From NCBI RefSeq assembly GCF_900089605.1, contig NZ_LT594324.1:5518001-5582000 (forward strand): DNA of 64,000 bases, read 5' to 3'. The notes beneath the pieces were generated by a model. The model made no database searches. It was not told the origin of the DNA and saw only the letters and a list, made by a program, of their open reading frames with translations. The position numbers were made by a program, and so were the translations under genes. Below are positions 34,083 to 44,075 of the stretch, piece by piece. This DNA is from Micromonospora narathiwatensis (GTDB lineage: Bacteria > Actinomycetota > Actinomycetes > Mycobacteriales > Micromonosporaceae). Positions within the stretch are counted from its first letter, which is position 1. Every line of letters starts with the position of its first letter.

Positions 34083-34762
34083 CCGCCCGGGTCGGTGTGG
34101 TGACCTTCCCCGGCTCGCTTGACGACGGGGACGCGGCCCGGGCCGTCCGGATCGCCGGCGCCGAGCCGGTCCGGCTGTGGCACGGCGACCCGGGGCTGCA
34201 CGGGGTGGACGCCGTGGTCCTGCCCGGCGGCTTCTCCTACGGTGACTACCTGCGCTGCGGGGCCATCGCCCGGTTCGCCCCGGTCATGGAGACGATCGTG
34301 GACGCCGCCCGGGGCGGCCTCCCGGTGCTCGGCATCTGCAACGGCTTCCAGATCCTCTGCGAGGCCCACCTGTTGCCCGGGGCACTCACCCGCAACCAGC
34401 ACCTGCACTTCCGTAACCGGGACCAGGTCCTCCGCATCGAATCCGTCGGCACCGCCTGGACCAACGCGTTCCAGCCGGGCCAGGAGGTGCTGATCCCGGT
34501 CAAGAACGGCGAGGGCTGCTACGTCGCCGACCCGGCGACGCTGGACCGGCTGGAGGCCGAGGGCCGGGTCGTCGCCCGCTACCTCGGCGGCAACCCCAAC
34601 GGTTCGCAGCGCGACATCGCCGCGATCACCAACGAGGCCGGCAACGTGGTCGGCATCATGCCGCATCCCGAGCACGCGGTGGAGGCGCTCACCGGCCCCT
34701 CCCTGGACGGTCTCGGCTTCTTCACCTCGGTGCTCAAGCACCTGGTGGGGGCCCCCGCGTGA
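34079..34762 (+). CDS. purQ: phosphoribosylformylglycinamidine synthase subunit PurQ (glutaminase)
   Basis: A 227-residue class I glutamine amidotransferase that feeds ammonia to Pur[13 protein letters not shown] starts the fold, [11 protein letters not shown] carries the nucleophilic Cys, and [10 protein letters not shown] the catalytic His and Glu. The GTG start overlaps the purS stop. It ends 67 nt before purL; the gap has a GAGGAGAGG-type ribosome site for purL. Confidence 0.97.
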   Translation: MTARVGVVTFPGSLDDGDAARAVRIAGAEPVRLWHGDPGLHGVDAVVLPGGFSYGDYLRCGAIARFAPVMETIVDAARGGLPVLGICNGFQILCEAHLLPGALTRNQHLHFRNRDQVLRIESVGTAWTNAFQPGQEVLIPVKNGEGCYVADPATLDRLEAEGRVVARYLGGNPNGSQRDIAAITNEAGNVVGIMPHPEHAVEALTGPSLDGLGFFTSVLKHLVGAPA

Positions 34763-34829
34763 CCGTTCGCGGCGGGATCATCGGTCGGCTCACCCGCCCG
34801 TACGGCGGCGAGCGCAGCGAGGAGAGGTC

Positions 34830-37568
34830 ATGACCACCCATCCGGACCCGGCCCTGCGGGAGACGCCGGGCGCCTTCCCGGCCGACCCGGCGGAGCCGCG
34901 TACGGCCGCCGTGCTGCCGCAGGCCGGCCCGGCCGACGAGTGGGCCCCGGGCGTGGACACCGTGCCCCGGGCCACCGGCACGCCGGACGAACTCCAGCCG
35001 TACGCGGAGCTGGGCCTCCGCGACGACGAGTACGACCGGATCCGGCACATCCTCGGCCGCCGGCCCACCCAGGCCGAGCTGGCGATGTACTCGATCATGT
35101 GGAGCGAGCACTGCTCCTACAAGTCGAGCAAGGTGCACCTGCGCCAGTTCGCCGAGAAGGCCCCGCCGAGCGACCGGATGCTCGCCGGCATGGGGGAGAA
35201 CGCCGGCGTGGTCAGGGTCTCCGACGAGCTGGCGGTGACCTTCAAGGTCGAGTCGCACAACCACCCGAGCTTCGTCGAGCCGTACCAGGGTGCGGCGACC
35301 GGCGTCGGCGGCATCGTCCGGGACATCCTCGCCATGGGCGCCCGCCCGGTCGCGGTGATGGACCCGCTGCGCTTCGGCGCGGCCGACCACCCGGACACCG
35401 CCCGGGTGCTGCCCGGCGTGGTCGCCGGCGTCGGCGGCTACGGCAACTGCCTGGGCCTGCCGAACATCGGCGGCGAGGTGGTCTTCGACCCCTGCTACCA
35501 GGGCAACCCCCTGGTCAACGCGCTCTGCCTCGGCGTGCTGCCGGTCGACCGGCTGCAGAAGAAGGAGGCCGCCGGCCCCGGCAACGTGGTGGTGCTGATG
35601 GGCGCCAAGACCGGCCGGGACGGCATCGGCGGCGTGTCGGTGCTGGCCAGCGCCACCTTCGACGACGAGAGCCAGCAGCGCCGTCCCTCCGTGCAGGTCG
35701 GCGACCCGTTCATGGAGAAGCTGCTCATCGAGGCGTGCCTGGAGCTGTACGACGGCGAGCTGGTCGTCGGCATCCAGGACCTCGGCGGCGCCGGCCTGAC
35801 CTGCGCGCTCACCGAGACCGCCGCGGCGGCCGGCACCGGCATGCGGGTGTGGCTGGAGCGGGTGCCGCTGCGCGAGCCCTCGATGGAGCCGCACGAGATC
35901 CTGGCCAGCGAGTCCCAGGAGCGGATGCTGCTGGTCGTCGCCCCCGACAAGCTGGACGCGGTGCTCAAGATCGCCGAGAAGTGGGGCGTCTGGGCCACCG
36001 CCATCGGCGAGGTGACCCCGCCGGCCGCCGACGGGCAGCCGGGCCGGCTGGTCATCACCTGGCGCGATCAGCTCGTGGTGGACGTGCCGCCGGGCTCGCT
36101 GGTCGACGACGGTCCGGTCTACGCCCGCCCGATGCGTGAGCCGGCCGACCTGATCCTGCTCCAGGCCGACCGGGCGGAGACGCTGCCCCGACCGAACAAC
36201 CCGGAGGCACTCCGGGAGACCGTGCTCCGCATGATCGCGTCGCCGAACCTGGCCGACAAGACCTGGGTCACCGAGCAGTACGACCGGTACGTGCTGGGCA
36301 ACACCGTGCTCGCCCAGCCGGAGGACTCCGGCGTGATCCGGATCGACGAGCGGACCGGCCTCGGCGTCGCCCTCTCCGTCGACGGCAACGGCCGGTACGC
36401 GCGCCTCGACCCGTACCACGGGGCGAAGCTCGCGCTGGCCGAGGCGTACCGGAACGTGGCGGTGACCGGCGCGAAGCCGATCGCCGTGACCGACTGCCTC
36501 AACTTCGGCTCGCCGGAGGACCCGGGCGTGATGTGGCAGTTCGCCGAGGCCGTCCGCGGCCTGGCGGACGGCTGCCTGGAGCTGGGCATCCCGGTGACCG
36601 GCGGCAACGTCAGCTTCTACAACCAGACCGGCCCGGCGCCCATCCACCCGACCCCGGTGGTCGGCGTGCTGGGCGTGCTGGACAACGTCGCCGACCGGGT
36701 GCCGATGGGCTTCGTGCCGCGGCCGGGTGCCGACCACGACCAGCTCTTCCTGCTCGGCGAGACGCACGTCGAGCTGTCCGGCTCGGAGTGGGCCTGGGTG
36801 ACCCACGAGCACCTGGGCGGCATCCCGCCGCAGGTCGACCTGGCCCGCGAGCGGCAGCTCGCCGAGCTGCTGGCGGCCGCGGCCCGGGTTGGCCACGTCA
36901 GCTCCGCGCACGACCTCTCCGACGGCGGCCTCGCCCAGAGCCTGGTCGAGTCCTGCCTGCGGCGTGGCGTCGGCGCCCGGGTGGCGGTGCCCGAGCACTT
37001 CGCCGGCGGCTCGATGCCGTTCGTCTTCCTGTTCAGCGAGTCGGCCGGCCGCGTGCTGGTCTCGGTGCCGCGCGGGCACGAGAAGGCGTTCACCGCCCTC
37101 TGCGTCGAGCACGGGGTGCCGTGGGAGTTCATCGGGGTCACCGACCCGGCCGGCGCGGCCCTGGAGGTGCACGGCCAGTTCCGGATCGGCCTCGACGAAC
37201 TGCGCGCCGCGCACAGCGAGACCCTGCCGCGCCTCTTCGGCGGCTCGGAGGCGGCCCGGCCGGGCGTCCCGGCCACCGTCGAGCAGCCGGCGGACGTCGA
37301 GCAGCCGGTGGACGTCGAGATCGACGCGGCGGAGACGGTGGCCGAGCCGGCCGAGGCCGTGGACCCGTCGGCGCCGAGCGTGGACAGCGAGGCCGTGGCG
37401 GCTCCGGCGGCGGCCGAGACCGCCCCGGCGGAGCCGCCGACGCAGGGTACGCACGTCCCGGCGGAGGTGGCGTCCGAGGCGACGTCCGATCCGGCGGAGA
37501 CCGGGCCGGCCGGCTCCGTGGCGGCCCCCGGTGACCCGGACCCGACCCCCGCACCGGATCAGCGCTGA
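34830..37568 (+). CDS. purL: phosphoribosylformylglycinamidine synthase subunit PurL, with long extensions
   Basis: A 912-residue synthase subunit converting FGAR to FGAM with ATP and ammonia. The core is typical small Pur[68 protein letters not shown] and GGNVSFYN. The usual length is about 740. Here about 45 extra N-terminal residues precede the core, and about 110 Ala/Glu/Pro/Val-rich residues follow LPRLFGGSE near residue 800. That tail is acidic low complexity, probably disordered. The comB-like gene follows after 10 nt. Confidence 0.95.
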   Translation: MTTHPDPALRETPGAFPADPAEPRTAAVLPQAGPADEWAPGVDTVPRATGTPDELQPYAELGLRDDEYDRIRHILGRRPTQAELAMYSIMWSEHCSYKSSKVHLRQFAEKAPPSDRMLAGMGENAGVVRVSDELAVTFKVESHNHPSFVEPYQGAATGVGGIVRDILAMGARPVAVMDPLRFGAADHPDTARVLPGVVAGVGGYGNCLGLPNIGGEVVFDPCYQGNPLVNALCLGVLPVDRLQKKEAAGPGNVVVLMGAKTGRDGIGGVSVLASATFDDESQQRRPSVQVGDPFMEKLLIEACLELYDGELVVGIQDLGGAGLTCALTETAAAAGTGMRVWLERVPLREPSMEPHEILASESQERMLLVVAPDKLDAVLKIAEKWGVWATAIGEVTPPAADGQPGRLVITWRDQLVVDVPPGSLVDDGPVYARPMREPADLILLQADRAETLPRPNNPEALRETVLRMIASPNLADKTWVTEQYDRYVLGNTVLAQPEDSGVIRIDERTGLGVALSVDGNGRYARLDPYHGAKLALAEAYRNVAVTGAKPIAVTDCLNFGSPEDPGVMWQFAEAVRGLADGCLELGIPVTGGNVSFYNQTGPAPIHPTPVVGVLGVLDNVADRVPMGFVPRPGADHDQLFLLGETHVELSGSEWAWVTHEHLGGIPPQVDLARERQLAELLAAAARVGHVSSAHDLSDGGLAQSLVESCLRRGVGARVAVPEHFAGGSMPFVFLFSESAGRVLVSVPRGHEKAFTALCVEHGVPWEFIGVTDPAGAALEVHGQFRIGLDELRAAHSETLPRLFGGSEAARPGVPATVEQPADVEQPVDVEIDAAETVAEPAEAVDPSAPSVDSEAVAAPAAAETAPAEPPTQGTHVPAEVASEATSDPAETGPAGSVAAPGDPDPTPAPDQR

Positions 37569-37578
37569 GGCCCTGGCC

Positions 37579-38328
37579 TTGGCCGTTTTCGCCCAACCCG
37601 GTTCCGGCGCCCGGTTCGACTGGGGGCTGACCGGGGCGGCGGAACTCGGCCGGGTCTGTGCCGCCCTGGTGGTGGTGGACGTGCTCTCGTTCACCACCGC
37701 CGTCGAGGTGGCGGTCGGCCGGGGCATGCGGGTGCACCCGTTCCCCTGGGGGGAACAGGCGGCTGACTACGCCCGCCGGGTGGGTGCCGTGGCCGCGGTC
37801 GGCCGCCGGCAGATGACCCCGGAACACCCGTGGTCGCTCTCGCCGGCGGCGTTGCGGAACGCGCCGGTCGTCGCCGACCTCGTCCTGCCGTCCCCGAACG
37901 GCTCGGCGATCAGCGCCGCCGCGAGCGCCACCGGCCTGCCGGTGGTCGCGGCGTGCCTGCGTAACGCCCGCGCCGTCGGGCGCTGGCTGCGTGCCGAGGG
38001 GTACGGCTCGACCGACTCCCCGGTGGGGGTGGTGGCCGCCGGGGAACGTTGGCCGGACGGCTCACTGCGCCCCTGTGTCGAAGACCAGCTCGGGGCGGCC
38101 AGCGTGCTGGACGCCCTGTCCGGCGTACCGGGCGGGCTCTCGGTGGAGGCGGCGATGGCACTGGCCGCACTGGCCAGTACGCCTGACGTACCGGCGGCGG
38201 TCCGGGGCTGCGTGTCCGGCAGGGAACTCGTCGAGAGCGGTTTCGCCGGAGACGTGGAGGTCGCCGTCCAGGTGGGTGTGTCCGACGTGGTGCCGGTGCT
38301 ACGCCAGGGATATTTCGTCGCCGGCTGA
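37579..38328 (+). CDS. 2-phosphosulfolactate phosphatase (ComB) family protein
   Basis: A 249-residue protein of the ComB fold. ALVVVDVLSFTTAVEVAVGRGMRVHPF and DLVLPSPNGSAISAAAS match the family's metal and phosphate sites; VEDQLGAASVLDALSG and VEVAVQVGVSDVVPVLRQGYF close the fold. ComB makes sulfolactate in coenzyme M synthesis; in actinobacteria this gene commonly lies in purine neighbourhoods with an unknown substrate. The best start is TTG 37579, 10 nt after the purL stop; an uncommon start, but upstream codons do not match the family. Confidence 0.8.
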   Translation: MAVFAQPGSGARFDWGLTGAAELGRVCAALVVVDVLSFTTAVEVAVGRGMRVHPFPWGEQAADYARRVGAVAAVGRRQMTPEHPWSLSPAALRNAPVVADLVLPSPNGSAISAAASATGLPVVAACLRNARAVGRWLRAEGYGSTDSPVGVVAAGERWPDGSLRPCVEDQLGAASVLDALSGVPGGLSVEAAMALAALASTPDVPAAVRGCVSGRELVESGFAGDVEVAVQVGVSDVVPVLRQGYFVAG

Positions 38329-38359
38329 TCCCCGATCGGCCTCGGGCCGAGCAGACGAA

Positions 38360-38388
38360 GTGGCCGCCCGGAGAAACCGGGCGGCCAC
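38360..38388. terminator. strong hairpin terminator
   Basis: GTGGCCGCCCGG and its exact complement flank an AGAAA loop. It lies 31 nt after the ComB-like stop and 33 nt before the convergent membrane-protein stop. Confidence 0.85.
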
Positions 38389-38421
38389 TGTCGATGTCGG
38401 TGAAGCGCTCAGGCGGTCGAG

Positions 38422-40464
38422 TCAGTCGTCCAGCCAGTCGAGGCGGCGTCCGCCGCGGTCGTGCGAGCCGTCCTGGCGTCCCCGACCGGCCTGGGCCGGG
38501 TCGTTGTAGTAGCCGCCCTGGTCGTAGCCCTGGTTGTCGTAGCCACCGCTGCGTTGCTGCGGCGGCTGCTCCGGGCTGTAACCGCCCTGCTGGCCGTAAC
38601 CGCCCTGCTGCGGCTGGCCGTAGCCGTCGCCGCCGCCGTAGCCGCCACGCTGGTCGTAACCGTCGTAGCCCTGCTGCTGGCCGCCGTCGTAGCCCTGCTG
38701 GCGGCTGTCGTAGCCCCCGCCCGGCCCGTTGTCGTAACCGCCACCGGGGCCGCTGTCGTAACCGCCGGACGGTGCGCCGTAGCCGGCGTCCGAGCCGTAG
38801 CTGTTGCCCTGTTCCGCGCCGCGTCCGTACTGGCCCTGGCCCGGCTGGTCGTAGCCCTGGCCCTCGTCGGGCTGGTAGGTGCTGGTCGGGTACGGGTCGG
38901 CCGGCGGCGCGTACTGGGTGCTGTCACCGGTGTACCGGCCGGTCGGCTCGTCGTAGCGGTCGTTGCCGTAGCCGCCGCCCTGAGCGGGCGGGTAGCCACC
39001 GGCACCGGCACCGGCACCGGTGCCGTAGTCGCCCCGACGGTCGTAGCCGCCGTCTCCGTACGAGGCGCTGTCGTAGCCGCCACCGGAGGCGGGAGCGTTG
39101 CCGTAGCCGCCGCCGGAGGACGGGGCGGCGTTGCCGTAGCCGCCGCCCGAGGAGGGGGCGTTGCCGTAGCTGTTGCCGCCGTAGCCGCCCTGGCCGGGCG
39201 CCTCTTCGCCGTAGCCGTAGCCGCCCTGCGGGCCGCTGCCGTAGGTGGGACCGGGGGGCGCGCCGTACGGGTCCGGCGGGACGTCGTCCACGACCGGGCG
39301 GTGCATCATGGTCGGTGCCTCGCTGAGCCCGGCCCCACCGACCATCGTCGGCGCGGCCCCGGCACCCATGCCGTTCACCACCCGGGTCTGCTCGTCCACG
39401 CCCCGGTACGCGCCTCGGGCGGCCGGTACGGCACCCGCCGCGGCGGCCCCACCCGGGCCACGCGGACCGGCCGGGTCGTCCCCGTCGGCGTCGTCGCCCT
39501 CGTTCTTGCGCCGCAGGTAGAGCAGCACGATGGTGCCCACGCCCACGGCGACGAAGAGGCCGCCGAGCAGGATCAGCAGCCAGTTGCCGAAGCCGCCCGA
39601 CTCCTGGTTCGCGGCGGGCTGCTGGGCGGCGGGGGCCGCCTCGGTGGCCCCGGCGTCGTCCTCAGTGGTGGCGGTGTCGTCGGTGGCCTCCTCGGTCGGG
39701 AGGGCCTCCTCGCTCGCCGACGGCGTGGCGCTCGGCGTGACCTCGACCTTGACCGCCACGCTGATGCGCAGGCCGGTCACGGCATCACCGGGGCCTGCGT
39801 TGATCGACTTGGTGCCGGGGGTGGCGTCGCCCTTGCTGGCGCCCAGGTCGATCCGACCGGGCGCGATCGGGTCCGACGTCGAGCCGGTGAAGCGGAAGTT
39901 TCCGCTGCCGTCGCTGGTGGTCGAGCGCTGCTTGCCCTTGGCGTCCCGCAGCATGACGAGGGCGCCCGAGAGCGGTTCGTTGTTCGCCGCGATGACGACC
40001 TTGCCGGAGATCGACTTGACCGTCTGCGTCTGCTCCTGCGTGGGCGGGGGAGCGGAGCCCTTCACCGTCATGGAGAGGCTGGCGCTGTTCGAATCACTCG
40101 AGGTCTCGGCGGTCACCTGAACGCCCACGCCGTTGGCGTCCGGTGCGTTCTGACTGGCCTTGAACGTCAGCGAGAAGTTGCGTTGCCCGATGACGGTCAC
40201 GGTGTCGCAGCCGGAGCTGCAGCTCACCCCGGAGGGCAGACCGGTTACCCGGATAGTGACCTGGGTTGGCCCCGGATCCGAGACTTTGACCTTGACCTGT
40301 ACCGACGTGTCACCGCCGGCATTCACGGTCACCGAGCCCTGATTGAGGGAGATCTCTGGGGGGTCGGCCTGTGCGGGCGTGGCGGGGACGGTGAGCAGCG
40401 CGCCGACTACCAGCGCTACGACCACACCCGCCCGCTGCTTCCAGGCACGTCGGTGTGTTGACAC
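38422..40464 (-). CDS. membrane protein with extracellular Ig-like domains and long Gly/Tyr-rich cytosolic tail
   Basis: A 680-residue protein. The signal peptide is about 1–33. An extracellular beta domain follows (about 35–140; NQGSVTVNAGGDTSVQVKVKVSDPGP), with a disulfide candidate (VSCSSGCDTV). A carboxypeptidase-regulatory-like domain (about 150–235; ISGKVVIAANNEPLSGALVML) and a Ser/Thr/Glu-rich linker come next. The membrane span is about 294–318 (WLLILLGGLFVAVGVGTIVLLYL), followed by a cytosolic tail of about 360 residues dominated by Gly, Tyr, Gln, Pro and Asp, with tandem SSGGGYGNA units. APTMVGG and APTMMHR resemble kinase-target threonine motifs. GTG 40464 is preferred to GTG 40470 by its GGAAGG spacing. 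The function is unknown. Confidence 0.8.
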   Translation of the reverse strand: MSTHRRAWKQRAGVVVALVVGALLTVPATPAQADPPEISLNQGSVTVNAGGDTSVQVKVKVSDPGPTQVTIRVTGLPSGVSCSSGCDTVTVIGQRNFSLTFKASQNAPDANGVGVQVTAETSSDSNSASLSMTVKGSAPPPTQEQTQTVKSISGKVVIAANNEPLSGALVMLRDAKGKQRSTTSDGSGNFRFTGSTSDPIAPGRIDLGASKGDATPGTKSINAGPGDAVTGLRISVAVKVEVTPSATPSASEEALPTEEATDDTATTEDDAGATEAAPAAQQPAANQESGGFGNWLLILLGGLFVAVGVGTIVLLYLRRKNEGDDADGDDPAGPRGPGGAAAAGAVPAARGAYRGVDEQTRVVNGMGAGAAPTMVGGAGLSEAPTMMHRPVVDDVPPDPYGAPPGPTYGSGPQGGYGYGEEAPGQGGYGGNSYGNAPSSGGGYGNAAPSSGGGYGNAPASGGGYDSASYGDGGYDRRGDYGTGAGAGAGGYPPAQGGGYGNDRYDEPTGRYTGDSTQYAPPADPYPTSTYQPDEGQGYDQPGQGQYGRGAEQGNSYGSDAGYGAPSGGYDSGPGGGYDNGPGGGYDSRQQGYDGGQQQGYDGYDQRGGYGGGDGYGQPQQGGYGQQGGYSPEQPPQQRSGGYDNQGYDQGGYYNDPAQAGRGRQDGSHDRGGRRLDWLDD

Positions 40465-40628
40465 GTCCACCGCCTTCCGGGTCTGACCTCCCCCGCCGGC
40501 CGGTGCCGGGCCGGGGAATGATCACTCACGGTACGAATACGCCGTCGGCAACTATGCCTTGTCTGACCGGAACATCTCTACCCAGGGCCGGCGTCGACCG
40601 AAATGCGGTCGGGTCGTATCGTCCCTTC

Positions 40629-40982
40629 GTGTCCTCTCCGCACACTAAGTCCGCTGCGGTCGCGGCAGCGTTGACCGCGCTGGACGAGGGGCGTACACCC
40701 GAACGGTCGGTGTTCCGAGAGGCGGTCCGTACCCTCTTGGCCGTCCTCGCGGAGCGCGCCCCCGGCCGATCGGTGGAGGTGCGGATTCCACCCTACGGTG
40801 CCGTGCAGTGCGTGGCCGGGCCGCGACACACCCGGGGAACGCCCCCGAATGTGGTGGAAATGGACCCGGCTACCTGGCTGAGCGTGGCCACCGGCCGCCT
40901 GAGCTGGGCAGACGCGGTCACCGAGGGTCGCGTACGGGTGAGTGGGGCCCGCGCCGACCTCTCCGCGCATCTCCCGCTCTAG
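40629..40982 (+). CDS. SCP2-like sterol carrier family protein
   Basis: A 117-residue protein: AVAAALTALDEGRTPERSVFREAVRTLLAVLAERAPGRSVEVRIPPYGAVQCV, then EMDPATWLSVATGRLSWADAVTEGRVRVSGARADLSAHLPL. The last segment is the MDxxTWLxLATGxxxWxxA…GxVxASGxRADLS pattern of the actinobacterial 'sterol carrier family' protein found just before purF. Ligand and role are unknown. The start is GTG 40629. Confidence 0.88.
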   Translation: MSSPHTKSAAVAAALTALDEGRTPERSVFREAVRTLLAVLAERAPGRSVEVRIPPYGAVQCVAGPRHTRGTPPNVVEMDPATWLSVATGRLSWADAVTEGRVRVSGARADLSAHLPL

Positions 40983-41142
40983 CTGGGCGGATGCCGGAGA
41001 GTGTGTCACTCTGGGCAGGCGGATCGTGACTGTCGGTATCGACCCGGATTCGCGTACACTGTCAGGCGACGAGGTCCCGGCTGTACGTGCGGAGCTGCCC
41101 CCGACTCCGCCAGGCCGGTCCAGAGCAGCAAGGGAGCGGCAG

Positions 41143-42759
41143 GTGCCCCGAGGCGATGGCCGGCTGAGCCACGACCTTGACCCCCAGCGGCCCGGCCCGC
41201 AGGACGCGTGCGGCGTCTTCGGCGTCTGGGCGCCCGGGGAGGAGGTCGCCAACCTCACCTACTTCGGGCTCTACGCCCTCCAGCACCGCGGCCAGGAGGC
41301 GGCCGGCATCGCGGTGAGTGACGGCTCGGGGGTCGTGGTCTTCAAGGACCTCGGCCTGGTCGCCCAGGTCTTCGACGAGCCGACCCTGGCCAGCCTGCGC
41401 GGGCACGTCGCGATCGGGCACGCGCGCTACTCCACCACCGGCGGCTCGACCTGGGAGAACGCCCAGCCGACTATCCGGGCGACCAGCGCCGGCACCACGA
41501 TCGCGCTGGCCCACAACGGCAACCTGGTCAACACCGCCGAGCTTCAGCGTGAGGCGGCCGAGCGGCGGCTCGACTCGGACGGCGCGACCAACGACACCTC
41601 GCTGGTCACCATGCTGCTGGCCAGCCGGCCCGACCTCTCCGTCGAGGCGGCCGCGCTGGAGGTGCTGCCCCGGCTGCGGGGCGCGTTCAGCTTCGTCTTC
41701 ATGGACGAGTCGACCCTCTACGCGGCCCGCGACCCGCACGGCGTACGCCCGCTGGTGCTCGGCCGGCTGGAGCGCGGCTGGGTGGTGGCCAGCGAGACCG
41801 CCGCGCTGGACATCGTCGGCGCGAGCGTGGTCCGCGAGGTCGAGCCGGGCGAGCTGATCGCCATCGACGAGGACGGGCTGCGCTCCACCCGGTTCGCCGC
41901 GCCCGAGCCGAAGGGCTGCCTCTTCGAGTACGTCTACATCGCCCGACCGGACGCCACCATCGCCGGGCGCAACGTGCACTCCGCCCGGGTGCAGATCGGC
42001 CGCCAACTCGCCCGGGAGCACCCGGTCGAGGCCGATCTGGTGATCCCGGTGCCGGAGTCCGGCACCCCCGCCGCGATCGGCTACGCCGAGGAGTCCGGCA
42101 TCACCTACGGCCAGGGGCTGATGAAGAACCCGTACGTCGGGCGCACCTTCATCCAGCCGTCCCAGACGCTGCGCCAGCTCGGCATCCGGCTCAAGCTGAA
42201 CCCGCTGCGCGAGAACGTCCGGGGCAAGCGCCTGGTGGTGGTGGACGACTCGATCGTCCGTGGCAACACCCAGCGGGCCATCGTGCGGATGCTGCGCGAG
42301 GCGGGCGCGCTGGAGGTCCACGTCCGGATCTCCTCCCCGCCGGTCAGCTGGCCCTGCTTCTACGGGATCGACTTCGCCACCCGGGCGGAGCTGGTGGCCA
42401 ACGGGCTGGACAACGACGGCATCCGGCGGTCGATCGGTGCCGACACGCTGGGTTACGTCTCGCTGCCCGGTCTCATCGCCGCGACCGAGCAGCCGAAGAG
42501 CCGGCTCTGCCGGGCGTGCTTCGATGGGGAGTACCCGATCGAGCTGCCGGCCGGGCACCTGATCGGCAAGCACGTGCTCGAAGGAGTGGGCCGCCGGGTT
42601 GCCGCCGAGGCGTCCGACGCCACCGCTGACACCACCACCGCGCTCAACGACAACTTCAGCTCGGCTGGCGGCCACAATTCGGCCTCCGCGCCGCTGGGCG
42701 GCACTCCGGACCTGATGAAGGCCGGTCTGACGCCGTCGGCTGCCACCCACCTCCGGTAG
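41143..42759 (+). CDS. purF: amidophosphoribosyltransferase
   Basis: A 538-residue enzyme making 5-phosphoribosylamine from PRPP and glutamine, the committing step of purine synthesis. A 23-residue propeptide precedes DACGVFGVW, whose Cys becomes the N-terminal nucleophile after cleavage. Later marks are YFGLYALQHRGQEAAGI, ALAHNGNLVN, the PRPP motif LVVVDDSIVRGNTQRAIV, and cysteines in RLCRACFDGEYPIEL as in iron–sulfur-type PurF. GTG 41143 has GGGAG 8 nt upstream. A TACACT hexamer at 41055–41060 is a plausible −10. It is followed by purM after 63 nt. Confidence 0.97.
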   Translation: MPRGDGRLSHDLDPQRPGPQDACGVFGVWAPGEEVANLTYFGLYALQHRGQEAAGIAVSDGSGVVVFKDLGLVAQVFDEPTLASLRGHVAIGHARYSTTGGSTWENAQPTIRATSAGTTIALAHNGNLVNTAELQREAAERRLDSDGATNDTSLVTMLLASRPDLSVEAAALEVLPRLRGAFSFVFMDESTLYAARDPHGVRPLVLGRLERGWVVASETAALDIVGASVVREVEPGELIAIDEDGLRSTRFAAPEPKGCLFEYVYIARPDATIAGRNVHSARVQIGRQLAREHPVEADLVIPVPESGTPAAIGYAEESGITYGQGLMKNPYVGRTFIQPSQTLRQLGIRLKLNPLRENVRGKRLVVVDDSIVRGNTQRAIVRMLREAGALEVHVRISSPPVSWPCFYGIDFATRAELVANGLDNDGIRRSIGADTLGYVSLPGLIAATEQPKSRLCRACFDGEYPIELPAGHLIGKHVLEGVGRRVAAEASDATADTTTALNDNFSSAGGHNSASAPLGGTPDLMKAGLTPSAATHLR

Positions 42760-42822
42760 CACCACCCACGCGGGTCCGGCCCCACCCGGGTCGGCCCCGC
42801 GGGAAACACAAAGGGGAGAACC

Positions 42823-43977
42823 GTGACGCACGTGTCCGAGCGCAGCGGCGCAGGAACCAGCCCGACGGGCGCTGCCGGCGACCGCCAACCCTGGACGGCC
42901 GGCACCAGCCGTACGACGCGCAAACGCTCTGTCTCCTACGCGGACGCCGGGGTGTCGATCGAGGCGGGCGACCGCGCGGTCGAGCTGCTGAAGTCCAAGG
43001 TCAAGCAGACCCGGCGCCCGGAGGTCATGGGTGACCTGGGCGGCTTCGCCGGCCTGTTCCGGCTGGACACGCAGAAATACAAGAACCCGATTCTCGCCTC
43101 CTCCACCGACGGGGTCGGCACCAAGCTGGTGATCGCCCAGCAGCTCGACATCCACGACACGGTCGGCATCGACCTGGTCGCGATGGTGGTCGACGACCTG
43201 GTCGCCTGCGGCGCCGAGCCGCTGTTCCTGCTCGACTACATCGCCACCGGCGAGGTCGTGCCGGACAAGGTCGCCGAGATCGGCGCGGGCATCGCCGACG
43301 GCTGCCGGTACGCGGGCTGCGCGCTGCTCGGCGGCGAGACCGCGGAGCACCCGGGCGTGCTGCGCCCCGACGAGTACGACATTTCCGCCACCGGCGTCGG
43401 CGTGGTGGAGGAGAGCGAGATCCTCAGCCCGGAGCGGGTCGAGGTGGGCGACGTCGTGATCGCGATGCGCTCCTCCGGCCTGCACTCCAACGGTTACTCC
43501 CTGGTCCGGCACGTGCTGCTGGGCGCCGGCCGGATGCGGCTGGACGTGGTGATCGACGACTTCGGCCGGCAGCGGACCCTCGGCGAGGAGCTGCTCACCC
43601 CGACCAAGATCTACGCGCAGGACTGCCTCAAGCTGATCGCCGAGGCCGAGGTGCGGGCGCTGGCCCACGTCACCGGCGGCGGCATCCCGGGCAACCTGGT
43701 CCGGATCCTGCCCGAGCACGTCGACGCGGTGGTCAACCGCTCCACCTGGAGGCCGCAGCCGATCTTCGACCTGATCCAGTCCAAGGGCCGGATCGAGGAC
43801 CCGGAGATGGAGGCGACGTTCAACATGGGCGTCGGCATGTTCGCCATCGTCTCCGCCGAGGACGCCGACCGGGCGCTGGCCACCCTGACCGGGCGTGGCG
43901 TGGACGCCTGGCAGGCCGGCGAGATCATCGAGGGCTCCGGCAACGTCCAGATGATCGGCCACCACACCCGCGGATGA
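42823..43977 (+). CDS. purM: phosphoribosylformylglycinamidine cyclo-ligase
   Basis: A 384-residue AIR synthetase closing the imidazole ring of FGAM with ATP. Family sequences are SVSYADAGVSIEAGDRAVELLK, ILASSTDGVGTKL, GIDLVAMVVDDLVACGAEPLFLLDYIA, GGETAEHPG, and HVTGGGIPGNLVRILP. There is a non-conserved N-terminal extension of about 35 residues. The start ATG/GTG at 42823 has GGGGAG upstream. It is co-directional with purF. In S. coelicolor the next gene is the DUF3073 gene; here the radical SAM pair intervenes. Confidence 0.97.
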   Translation: MTHVSERSGAGTSPTGAAGDRQPWTAGTSRTTRKRSVSYADAGVSIEAGDRAVELLKSKVKQTRRPEVMGDLGGFAGLFRLDTQKYKNPILASSTDGVGTKLVIAQQLDIHDTVGIDLVAMVVDDLVACGAEPLFLLDYIATGEVVPDKVAEIGAGIADGCRYAGCALLGGETAEHPGVLRPDEYDISATGVGVVEESEILSPERVEVGDVVIAMRSSGLHSNGYSLVRHVLLGAGRMRLDVVIDDFGRQRTLGEELLTPTKIYAQDCLKLIAEAEVRALAHVTGGGIPGNLVRILPEHVDAVVNRSTWRPQPIFDLIQSKGRIEDPEMEATFNMGVGMFAIVSAEDADRALATLTGRGVDAWQAGEIIEGSGNVQMIGHHTRG

Positions 43978-44075
43978 TCACGGTCTGGTGATCATCCGGC
44001 CACCTGATCGGGGGTTCACCCGAGTGGCCACCGCCGCCTAGCCTGAAGGGCACTTGGGCTGACGGGGGAGGGTTG

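Noticed and set aside
34734..37727. 997-codon open frame antisense to purL
   Set aside because: A shadow of a GC-rich gene: composition is His/Arg/Val-rich without domains, and the plus strand encodes a clear PurL.
38461..40461. 666-codon plus-strand frame opposite the Gly/Tyr-rich membrane protein
   Set aside because: It is an Ala/Val/Leu-rich translation of the GGNTAN-type repeats in the complementary frame; the minus strand has signal, span and domains.
41062..43965. 967-codon open frame antisense to purF and purM
   Set aside because: It spans two well-defined genes and their gap on the other strand; no protein-like motifs.
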